A stretch of 64,000 bases of DNA from Onchocerca volvulus (lineage: Eukaryota; Nematoda; Chromadorea; Rhabditida; Onchocercidae), in NCBI GenBank assembly GCA_000499405.2, contig HG738137.1:10114768-10178767 (forward strand), given 5' to 3'. Below the pieces are notes generated by a model. That model saw only the letters and a program-made list of their open reading frames with translations. It had not been told where the DNA came from and made no database searches. Made by a program: the position numbers and the translations under genes. Shown here one piece after another: positions 46,401 to 58,008 of the stretch; position 1 is the first letter of the stretch, and every line of letters begins with the position of its first letter.

Positions 46401-48731
46401 CCTCATTAACAGAAATAGGTCCATTACTATTATCTAACATATGTGTGTGTGTAAGTATTCATAGATAAAGCTACTAAGGCAAAACAGATTTTCAATTATT
46501 CCTTAGGGCTTTGAAGGAGAGAGAGAGGGAGAGAGAAGAAAAAAAAAGGATGATTGCCTCGTTGACAGTTCTGCTTATAGGATAAGATTGCTTTCATGAA
46601 TGATAAGTATTGACAATGGATAAGAGGGAGAAAAGGTACGATGATTTCCCTCTTATAAAGATACTTGTAAAGAGGGTAGAGGAAAGAGAGGTTTGAATAG
46701 AAAGAAAGAAATTCATCGAGATATTATATTATACTCTTTCTTCTTCCTTCTATTCAACAATAGTCATATATGTGCATGTGCACGCGAGTTTGACATCGGC
46801 GGTTGACAAAAGACGACGATGATGGCATGTCCTCTATCTTCTACCTTCCACTTTTCCCCATCTTTTCATATCCTCGTTTGTCTTGTGTACATTCATTTCA
46901 CATAAATTCTCCTCCCTCTTTTCTTTTCTCTTCCTTTCTTTCTGATCAAAATTATATTTTCCAAAAAAATACCCGTCTTTTCATTCGTAATGATGATATA
47001 TATGTCTTTGATTGCTCAACGAAAACTGGCAGCCAATATGCAAAACTGTCCAACATTATTCGATTAAATGTGACACCTCCATCTGTCCACCCCCGCTATT
47101 TACTTGTCTTCTTCACTCCACTAACTTTATATGAAGTAATAGGTGGCTATCACTGATCACTATCACACCATTTATCAATGATCACTACCACTAACAACCA
47201 CACAACTAATCCATTAAAGTCCCTTTATCAATCGAATAAATGACACCGCATCACCATACAATGCATGCCCACACGTGAATTACTTACCCATACGTCATGT
47301 GAACTGACAACCACAACTCTTATAATTGACGACAAACGTTTAAAGTCATGATGTGATGCACAATTATTGTTAGGAAGATGATGGATGATGATGCATTGAA
47401 ACAAAAAGTTGACAATTGTTTCCTTCTGCTCTTTCAGTTATATGCAAGAAGACTGAAGACACATGACATGACGTGAGAAAAATGAAACCAAAATAATAAC
47501 ATAATAATAATAAAGTTAAAACACGTGGAAATATGGAACGAATGTACTTGCAAGACGTAAGATCACACGTGAAGTAACCATGACATTGTGCGGACATATA
47601 ATAAAGAAAATAATCCTGGAAAACATGGAAATCTGAGGAGAATTGTGCGAAAAAATCGCTCAACACGAGCAATGTACGTCATCGATCGATGAATTGTTGT
47701 GATAAATTGAAAAAAAAAAAGGACGAAGAGATGTGCCAAAAATAAATTAACAATGATAATAATTCGAAAATTAAATTTATGGTAATCTATAGCACAAGAA
47801 TCTGTAACCTTTTTCCTAAAAATTTTTAATTTATGTAAGTAGTTGTATTAGAGCGGAATTAAATAAAGGTGAAGCCTAAGTAAAAATTATATCGGTTTAT
47901 CGTTCAACTATGTTTTAATTAAATATCTGGATTCTAATAAATTTATTTCTAAATACTTTCAAAAAAAAAGAACGAATTCAAATATTTTAATGAAATCTAA
48001 AATTAGATGGAAATACATAGTAATTGCAGTATGACTTTAATCCAATTAAATCAAACATAACACCAAAAAGATTCAAACGATTCTATCGCAATATATATCC
48101 AAGAATTAAAACAGGCCACATCAGATTTAACTAAATTAACAATTAAATATTTTAATTAAATGTATACAAGTTCTGACATTCGTCCAAAAAAAACTGATTA
48201 TTTCATTGCTAATTTGCATGGTAAATAATTCAGCAAATATGAAATGGAAAGAAGAAAAATTTGAATTTAAATTAAAGTAGCTTCTAAAAAAATGGGGAAA
48301 GGAGGGAGAAGGAAAAAAGCATATTACTTTTGTTTATAACAGAAAGGGCAAAATTTTTCAATTATTTCTTACAGCATAGAAATGAGATTTCGTGAACAAT
48401 GATATTAAAGAGAAGTGCAGAGAGAGAAAGAGATGAAGAAAGAATTCTGTAAGGGAGAAAGGGAGAGGGTGAAAGTTGAATTTTGAACAGATAGATGTGA
48501 CAATTTTTAAAAAAGCATCTGAAACGCAATTCTTTTTGTCGCTTCATTCTGTTAGAAAAAAAGGAGACAGACTTTAATCTTTTAACATCTTAATTGACAT
48601 ATATATATATTTACAAAACTAGTTTCTATAAATAAAAGAAGGAAGAGTAAGAATCTTGGAGTTAGTGAGTTAATTAAAATTCATTCTTAATTAATTTGAG
48701 AAACTATAGAATTACAATAGAGAGAGAAAGT

Positions 48732-48791
48732 AAGAATGAAAGATTGGAATATAATTAAAGTAAGAATGAAAGATTGGAATATAATTAAAAT
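48732..48791 (+). repeat. Two-copy 30-bp tandem duplication
   Basis: A unit running AGTAAGAATGAAAGATTGGA then ATATAATTAA occurs twice in a row. It has no coding role. Confidence 0.8.
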
Positions 48792-49324
48792 ATGAAGAAA
48801 AAAATTGAAGATATTAAAAAGATATATATGTCTTACTGTTTTCATCTCAAAGCAATTTTAACGCTCGATAAATGACCGATAGCTTTAACAATAATAATAA
48901 AAAGATGCTCTATCGATCATTATTATTACTACTACATTAATCATAAAGCTATCTAATTATATTCAATTACTGTCTTTTTATTATTCTAATGTTAATTGAT
49001 TTCAAGAGCAAAAAATAGAGAATTTGATTACGAGCTAATTCTCATCAATTCATTCAATCTTTAACTTTTATTCTCAATCTTTGCAACTCTCCCTCTCTTT
49101 CTCTTTCCCTAATGTCTCATTAATCTACTAATTCGTACAAATCATTTCTATCATGTATTGCTGTACACATCATACTTTCAATCATATTGGTTATCAGTTC
49201 CACTCTGCTAAATCTCAACATCGACCTTTTAATGTTTCAACAACATTAACAACCATTTCACATTCGTATTATTTCGAAAGGAAAATTCCCTCCCGTCACT
49301 TCTCAAATCGATTTCTAATTCTAC

Positions 49325-49328
49325 GAGG

Positions 49329-49360
<32 letters not shown>

Positions 49361-49361
49361 T
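49325..49361 (+). repeat. (GA)n microsatellite
   Basis: A run of GA dinucleotides with a single interruption. A similar (CT)n tract is at 55182-55203, and another lies inside an ASH1/LIN-59 intron at 34336-34374. Confidence 0.85.
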
Positions 49362-50309
49362 GAAACAAAGATGGAAAGAGAAATGTGCGTTTCTCTTTGG
49401 CATTTCTTAGCCATCCAAACATACACACATACACATACACACCGACAAACCAATAAATAATCTCCCGGTAGGTTCTTCTCGTGTACGTTGTTCAGCCTTC
49501 TTGAAACAACTCGATCTTAATAATTGAATAATACTGACATCCTGATAACGTACTCTTTCATGCCCCCTTTTTTTCTCTCTCCCTCATCTTCCCATTCTCT
49601 TTCCTTCATCTTTTCAATCTCTCCTCCCACATCCACCATCTTCTCTTCTTCTCTCAACTTAACTTCCTCAAACAATTTTGATGGGATGGCTCACCCTACA
49701 TGTCTCAATTTAAAACGGCAATTAAGACATATAACACATCTAACATGCATTTATTTAAAGAGAATGATACGTCGGTCGAAAATCCGAAAGATACCAGAAT
49801 ATTCGACCTCTCAAATTTTGTTCGACTTTTTGATGGCATTTATGAAATCATTACATCCCGCCGTATCGATAATGACGTACAGATTAGATTACACGTGTCA
49901 TATATATTAACTTCTCCGTGTTCAGTAGTCATTAGGTCACATGGGACGGAATGATTCACTCAGTGGCTGGAAGGTAGATAATTAATTAATTAATTGGATA
50001 GGGTAGGATTACGGGTTGAAATCTTTTTTTTTTTTTTTTTGAATATTTTTGCCAGAAAATGGGAAGGAACCGATGGGGAAATGAAGAAAGGAGAGATATT
50101 TTTCAATGAATTCATTCGTCTATTTTCAGTAGGTAGCGAAAGAAGGACAAGGCAGGCAGGTGTCAGACACTTCCTTCCACACATGACATGCATGGCAAAC
50201 GTCCCTGAGAAGGCCGACATACGCCCACCGACCCTTTCCTCCTTCTTCGAAATTCATCTCATCATCCATCCATCCATCCTATCTCACATTTCCATCCTGC
50301 GCTTAACTA

Positions 50310-50400
50310 ACAATTGTCACACACGCACGCATATACATACACACACACACACACATATAACACAAATGCATGCATGCATGCATTATATATATATATAAAC
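50310..50400 (+). repeat. (CA)n, (TGCA)n and (TA)n tract
   Basis: Alternating purine-pyrimidine sequence: an AC run at about 50337-50356, ATGCATGCATGCATGC near 50368-50382 and TATATATATA after it. Further CA-rich segments continue to about 50580. Such tracts can adopt left-handed DNA; no gene is seen. Confidence 0.7.
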
Positions 50401-53400
50401 ATACGGAGTGTTTTACTTCAATTAATATGACAAATGTATAATTTTTAAACAGTTTTCATACGTAACATATTCATTCATATCAATGCTCACGCTAACATAC
50501 ATATATATATCTATTCATATATCTCCACCCACGCACACGTACACCCACACACGTTCATTGACGCCAATGTACACACACCCAATCATGTATTCACTCCGCA
50601 TGCAGATAGTTGGCAGCACCGTAAACTATAGAGAAATGTTTGAAATTGTCTGAATTGAATTTTTCCGAAAAAAAAAAAAAAAAACAAAACAAAAAACAAA
50701 TGACAAATGAAAATTGTCATGCATCACTTATGATCTTTTCCAACGAAGAAGGACTAGAAGAGATAAGGATTTTCAGCTGGATCAGTGCTATCTTATCAAT
50801 CATTCATCGATATCCGTTATAGAAACTGGATTATATCATTTATCAGTTATCAAACTATCACTACCACTTTTTCTCCTTCCTTCTTCCTTCTCCATTATTA
50901 ATTTTTACGAAAAATTCGACAGGGCGGGAAATGAATGAGTGATTATCATTTTATCTTTCACTACTATCACTATCATTATCGCTGTTATCATCATGGCCAC
51001 ATCATTGATATCAATCTATTCATCGTTTTTGTTTTTCTCCCATAACAAATTAATCTGAAAATAAATTTCTTCTATTTATCTATTTATCAATATCGCTTGA
51101 TTGATAGATGAAAAATGACGAGCAGAAACCACAAGAAATCGCAATTTTTCTCGCAAAAGTTTGGCAGTTATTAGTGATATGAAAAGATGAGAAAGATTGA
51201 GCAAAAAAATAAATGTTATTGTATTACTGACTGTTTCCTGCAAGAATTATCTCATTATTGAGGGAAATTAGACTAACTCAAAAATTCAGAGTGGTACAAA
51301 ATAGTTTAATATAAGGTAAACAATAATGAATAATTCAATCTAATGTAGTAATTGGTTAAATAAGTACTTTAATATGGTAATTGATCAGACAACTGCAAAA
51401 ATGTTTTTATGAAGTGCGACGACAATTTATCAAAACGCATGCGGTAATTTAAAAATGTCAACAAGATCTTTGATCTTTTCGATTTGCTGCAGTTTTTCTT
51501 AACTATCAAAATGTTTATCAATGTGAAAAAAAGTAGGATAATGATGATTAGGAGAGGAAATGTTTTGAAGAATGAGAGGATGGGGGAATAGTGCAATGAC
51601 ATGTTGATGTCTGCAAAATTTATTTTTATAAAAACTTAAGAGTTTTTGCAAAGTGATAGTGAATCCTAAGCATATTATTACATGATTATATGATGAATAA
51701 GAAATTTAGGTAAAATTAATTAGTTCATAATATTTCAAATTATATCACAATTTACCCTACTTGATAATTTTCCTATGCATGATTATAATCTTTTTTAGGG
51801 ATAAATTTCTATGAAATTGCCAACCTAAAATATATGAAAAAAAAAAGAAAAGAATATAGATCAAAAGTCAGAGGTCGAAGGACGATTATTAACTTTTTAT
51901 TATAAATGCAATAAAAAATGTGAATTATCTCATAAGAGCATTTTATGGGAGTATGAATTTGCATTCTAAGCTGACATAGTATCTAAATTATAACATTATT
52001 ATTTTATTCGATTGCAAGTAAAACGGAAAGATTAAAATCATCAAATTTAAAGAAAAGTTTTTCCAATTTTTTCAAAATTTTAATTGGACAATTTCAATAT
52101 GGTAGTGATTTGGAATAATGAATGCTTTTAAAAATTTTGACATAAGCTGACTGAAAGGTCATTATTGTTTGATGGTCGCTCATTAAAATACTCAAAATTT
52201 TAATTCAGCAGTACTAATTACTTTGGCATAATAATTTAATCTCATTTACCCATAATTTAATCGAATTTAAGGTTATTTCTTGAAAAAAAAAAAAAAAAAA
52301 AGGAGAAAAAAAAGAAAAGAAACAAACTTGATAATTTTTTAATCCATACTTGAAAGAAAATTTAACATTTCAAGATAAAATTGAGAGATCAAAAATCAAC
52401 AGTTCAGGATATGATAGGTTATTATCGTCAGAACATGTGCAATAGTGATAGAAGTGTAATGTATATTACGAATAAAATAAAAGAGGGCAATTTAAAAAAA
52501 AAAAAAAAGAAAAGAGAAAGAAAAAAGGAAAATGAAAAGATCAAAAAAAAGCGTATATTTTTGTTGATATAAAAGGATATTTTTTGAAGAGAGCTCGCAA
52601 ATGATTGTATTTATTTGCGTCCATCGATGCTTCCTTCTGTCCTTGACAATCAAAATTTTTCTCTAATTTTTGAAAAAAAAAAAAAAAAAAAAAAAGCAGG
52701 CAATAGAAATATTATACGTTATTTATCAAGGCTATTCACCTTATTTTTTGTTGAAAATATATACACAAACAAAAATGTGGGAATCGATTTGAATTGATGG
52801 CGAATGCAATTGCCATTCATTTCAAACCATCAAAAAATGGGCCAATTACATATTTTTGAATTTTAAATTATTTGCATTTTTAATTTTTTTTTTTTTGTTT
52901 CACGAAACATTAACAAAATTTACAAACAAAAATTTTGATTAATCGAAAATACAACTGGAATATTTATATGAAATATTTGTAACATTAAAAAATTATAAGA
53001 ACAATCAACTATTCTTGATAATGAGCTTTCACTTCGGGAATTCGTTTTTCAGAATTTCTGACGAATAAATCTGTTTGCAAATTCATTAAACGCTTACTTA
53101 GATTAAGTTATGATTATCATTATTAGGCGGAATAAGATTACGGATTTTCAAAAATTTAAATTTCTTCTGGGAAAAAAAAAGTGAGAATTTCATTGTCCAG
53201 AAGTATACGAAAATTAAATTACTCTTATTTACTTTCAAATACAAATAAAATTGAACATTTTCATTTCATTTTCCATATTAACAAAACTGTCCACTGACAA
53301 TTATATCCTGCCGATCATACTTTTTTTCTCATTTTTTTGGAAGTTTTTCATGAAATGTTAGATTTGAACGAAATGTATAATTAGGGCAGTAAAGAAAACA

Positions 53401-55979
53401 GATTTGGCAGGTTTAACAGACTTAGCTTTTTCGCTAATTATAAACTTTTGCCTCATCACATGTAAATGATATCTAATGTCCACTTTAAGTAATATTGAAT
53501 GTCCACTTTAAGATTCGAACCAATTCTTCGTCCATCCTCAAATAATAGTGACCTTTCGGCCAGTTTATGTTGAAATTTTCAGAAGCATTCGTCATTCATG
53601 TTGCTTGTATACGAAATAAATTGTCCTAGTTGAAATTCGATGAACAAACTACATTCATCTCAGTTTTAATAATACGAAAAAAGAAAAATGTCTATTATGT
53701 GTGTTATGACTGCGGAAAGATGGGAGGACGAGAAAAAAGGAAAGAAAAGATGAAAGATTTAATTTTTGACAATTATAATTTAAATGAAAGTATTGAAATT
53801 ATTGAAAAACTTTACTTTCGGAATTAAATTATTGCTCATTTCAATTTCTCTTTTAATTCATTTTTTTTTTTTTTTTTTTTAAATAAAGATATATGTCTTA
53901 TTTACCGATATTACTATATTAGAAAAACACTGTGATTATATTCATATCTATTTTAAATTTGCCATTATGAAAAAGTGATAATTGCCAATATTAATCTAAA
54001 TTGGAAAAAAAAAACAGATTGAACTAAAAGATAGAGTAAGAATAATACTTTTCAACAGTTGATTTATTTATTTTTCCATTTATTTCTAGTAATTTGAAAA
54101 AAGTCACCTAATATATCAATATTTTGACGATAGATAAACAATCAAGCAATCCTTTTCATAATTCTTTTGCCGAAAAATTCTTTCTTATCAAATTAGCTAA
54201 TATTCAAAAAAAAAAAAAAAAGAAAAAAATAACCTTGCAAAACAAATCAAATCTAAAATTTTATTATTATCTTTTATTTAATTTTTCATCACTTTTTTCT
54301 CACTTTTTGCTCAACAGTAATATTTCAGCAATTAGCAAAAATGAATTTTAATAAAGCAAAATTGATGTCAGATAGCTTTCTTCCATCTCTTGTTAATAAT
54401 TCATTTTGAAAAAATCAATGAAATACATGCTCGAATTGCTTCAGCCCATTTTATTATTTATTATTAATTTTTAATTTACCATCAGATATAACGAATAACC
54501 ATTTGTTTGCATCACATTCTTACAGATCATCAAAAAAGTTTTAGCTTCATCTCATTTCTCGCATAAAGCTCGATTAGTTTAGCTATCCTTTTCATATTCA
54601 ATTCAATCGATACTTACTTGCTTGCAAAGTCTTCAACTTCATCATTTCACATAGTTTTGATAATTTTCAAAAATTAATTCACATCTGGATGAGATTAATT
54701 TCTTTTCCCTTTGAATTACTTCAAAATTCTTATCTTTCTTTTCTTTCTTTCTTCCCTCTTTCTTTCGATATTCTTTGCAAAAATTTTTGATAGCTTTCCA
54801 CAAGAATAGATCATCATCATCATTATCATCAGTTTGGGGGCCCATTTTAAAAAAGTAATTAGTCGAATGAGCAAAGCTATAAAAGTTGCTAAGATCCCAT
54901 TCTTCAAAGGCTCATTTTGTCTATTTCCCATGAGATGATTCCTATTCCTATTCCATATTTATTCTATTTGCTTGCAATACTTGCATAAATGCATTGCACT
55001 GCACGACATTGCACTGCACTGCACTACACTGCAAAAGACAAAAGATAATAGCAAACTTGCATGAATGCAAATTGAAAGGCAAAAAAATGCGAAAATCAAA
55101 TTCCAGACAAAGTGGAAGAAATCTAAACTAAACTGCTTGCTGCTTATTTCTCGTTTTAAATTTTTACCAAGCATTGATACCTCTCTCTCTCTCTCTCTCT
55201 CTTCATCAATGAAAAAACGAAAAATCCATAAAAGTATTAACTCATTCATTTTCACATTTTACGTTTACTACCAATTCTTCTTTTCAAATATCTCTTACAC
55301 ACACATATCTTCCATTTTGCTAGATCAAAGATCATTTATAATATGTCAAATTTTAAAGGAAAATTGACAATTATTCGATTGACTTGACTCCTTGCTTTCT
55401 CATATCTTCTCAATAATTCCGATACAAACTAATTGCAAATTGTCATCTTTCCCCAGCTGCAAATATTTGTTAGCAATTAGTTGGTAATTAGCAATTAGCT
55501 AACGTAATCTCTCGTGATCTCGATAAAATTGCCATATTGAGCCTCTCTGAAGCAATAGATGCTAACATGATAATTAATTATAATTAACAGGTGTCAACTG
55601 AAGAGAAGAATGCAAATGATTGATAATTGATTATCAATTCAGCTCAACTTATCGAGCTAAATCTTCCTCTCAACAAATTGATAGCTTTAACTCATTAATT
55701 GTACAAATTAAAATTATACGTGGAATGATAAGAAGATAAGATGATAAGATAAGAGAACTGAATGAGCAATGATTGCTTATGTATAGAAAAATAAGAAAAG
55801 TGAAAAATGACTGTTTAATTATCATTAATATTTTCCACAACAAATAGAGAAAATGATATTTGTTGATTAAGAAAAAAGTAAAAGAGAACGAAGAAATTAT
55901 CAATCCTTTGATATTACTAATAAACTCAGTAAGCAATGATTGCTTACACATTAAATTGATAAGAAGAAATGATTAGAGC

Positions 55980-56310
55980 ATTATTGATAAATTTTCAATA
56001 GACAGTGATAAGGTTATTAATTTACTGATATGTAAGATCAATAAATATTAGCCTTTTCATTGTCTATTGATTCGGCAATGAACAGTAAAAATTAGTGACA
56101 AATCTTATGGTCCACTGATAAACATAGTTATAGCACTGATAAGTTTAATAGTATATTCATAATATTTACTGATAAAAATTTTTCAAAAAATGAAAAATTA
56201 TCAGTCATATGAAATCAAAATTTATTGTCATGTGACTGATAATTTTTCATTTTTTAAAAAATTTTTCGAATGTGATCTATTTTTTGATCTAGATTAATCA
56301 GTGATAAATT
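55980..56310. promoter_or_regulatory. Cluster of TGATAA (GATA-factor type) motifs
   Basis: At least seven copies of TGATAA lie within about 330 bases, mostly as ACTGATAA or AGTGATAA (near 55985, 56006, 56116, 56136, 56168, 56235, 56300). TGATAA is the core bound by intestinal GATA factors such as C. elegans ELT-2. In AT-rich DNA the motif is not rare, so function is inference. Confidence 0.35.
56174..56266. repeat. Inverted repeat with 39-bp arms
   Basis: Left arm 56174-56212 (containing TGAAAAATTATCAGTCATAT) pairs with right arm 56228-56266 with two or three mismatches and a 15-base loop. Each arm carries one copy of the TGATAA-type motif. It has no coding capacity. Confidence 0.85.
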
Positions 56311-56689
56311 TCTCTATTTGGTGTTTTTTTTTTCTTTTTTTTTTTAGTTATTATAAATATTTTGCCCGAATTATAAGAAAATATTTTACATATTTTTGTA
56401 CGCGAATGTAAATTATCTCTTTGGATCAATAATCCAATATCTATCCTATTATCTTAATTAGCTTAATTAATCTTTGGACTGGAATTATTTCATAGAAGTA
56501 AATTTTTCATTTTTCATTTTTTTTTTCTTTTTTGAGAATTAAAAAATGCATAAATTTTCTCAGGGAAACTCGAATGATTAAAATCACCAAATGAATTTTA
56601 GTTGATAATTTTCTTTTTTTTTTTTTTGCAGAAATAACAACAACATAACAACAACAACACAAACAAAACAAGTAATTGCACGCAACACG

Positions 56690-56915
56690 TCATACTCACG
56701 TAGATGCATACATATGCATATACATAAACGCACACGCGGGACGAAGACGCAGTTACGTTACATAGAGATACGTACGCACACGTGTGCACACTCATCCATC
56801 TTCTTTCATCATCCATAAAAATTTATAGAACTGATGAAATGTGTCCTTATGTGTGCGTCATATATGCGTGCGTGTACGTGCGTGTACATGTGCGTGTCAT
56901 ATGCGTGTACATGAA
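56690..56915. other. Alternating purine-pyrimidine tracts
   Basis: Two segments rich in TACATATGCATATAC and CGCACACGTGTGCAC (about 56700-56795) and in GCGTGCGTGTACGTGCGTG (about 56845-56912). They are GC-richer than the background and potentially Z-DNA forming. The minus-strand frame at 56598-56816 through the first is Val/Cys/Tyr low complexity and not convincing as a protein. Confidence 0.5.
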
Positions 56916-56995
56916 AGAGCAGATGTGAAGAGGAAACGACGGGAGCTTCTGATTTGATGATAAACTAAAGGGAGGCGAGAAGATCCTGTTTTCTT

Positions 56996-57027
<32 letters not shown>

Positions 57028-57146
57028 CAAATTGAGAATATCCGAAAGTGAGGAGTATTGCAGAGGAGAGGGAAGGAGGAAGGAATTCATTTCAAGATTT
57101 CTTCAAAAAATCCGTAAAACGGGATGGTTGTGGAAATAGGGCGATC

Positions 57147-57168
57147 GGGGGAGGGGGAGGGGGAGGGG
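57147..57168 (+). other. G-quadruplex motif
   Basis: Four G runs of 5, 5, 5 and 4, each separated by a single A, preceded by GCGATC. This fits the strict G-quadruplex pattern and is exceptional in DNA this AT-rich. A T run of about 27 lies 120 bases upstream (57001-57027). Confidence 0.8.
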
Positions 57169-57941
57169 ACATGGAATGTAGAAGTCATATTTTAGGAAGT
57201 ACTGATATACTGTTTCACCACAACCAGGCCATTTCTTGGCCTCACTCCCCCGCCTTCTCTCATTTTTTTTGCTTCTTTCCACTCAGAAAATGATCTAATA
57301 TTTTTACGATTGCAAAATAATAAAAAGAAAAAATATTCCGAAATGCTCGAAGAAATGCCTTAAATTGGAATTTAAAATTCGAAAATTGTATTCAAAAATA
57401 GAGTGACTATATACAAAATGAGGAACAAAAGTGTGCCAAATGATTTTGTATTAATGTAAAAATATGAAGTTGTAAATTTGAAATTTAAACTTTAATTTTT
57501 AATAAATTGTAATGAAATATTTAGTAATAGATAAAGCTAACCAGTGTTTCTTGAATAATTAATCAGTTAATGAACCAATTAATAATATGAAGTTAAAACA
57601 AATTAATCGTACCGATTAACTAACTAATTAATGATATGAATCAATTAAAGTTAATTTAAATTAACTTCATTTTAGTATTTACAACAATCTATTCATTAAA
57701 CGAAGTTAATCAATATTTCATTGAATAATTAATTATCTTAATTAAATTACCTAATCAACTATATATGTAAGAATAAATTCGGATTAACACATTGAAAAAT
57801 ATATTTGTTAAAAAAGGGATGAAATTTAATTTATTGTTCTGTTACAGAAAAACACTGCAACATGAAATATATGCCTTGTATTGTTTCTTGGAAGAAGTAT
57901 GAATGAAATTTACAGTCAAATGTTTTAAAATGAAATAAATG

Positions 57942-58008
57942 ATTGTTTATTTGTTTATTTGTTTGTTTGTTTGTTTGTTTGTTTGTTTATTTGTTTGTTT
58001 ATTTGTTA
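57942..58008 (+). repeat. (TTTG)n microsatellite
   Basis: Tetranucleotide run of TTTG with occasional TTTA units. A second run occurs at about 62650-62692. Confidence 0.85.

Noticed and set aside
53500..53530. GATTCGAA segment resembling a tRNA T-loop
   Set aside because: No matching acceptor, D or anticodon stems could be found on either strand.
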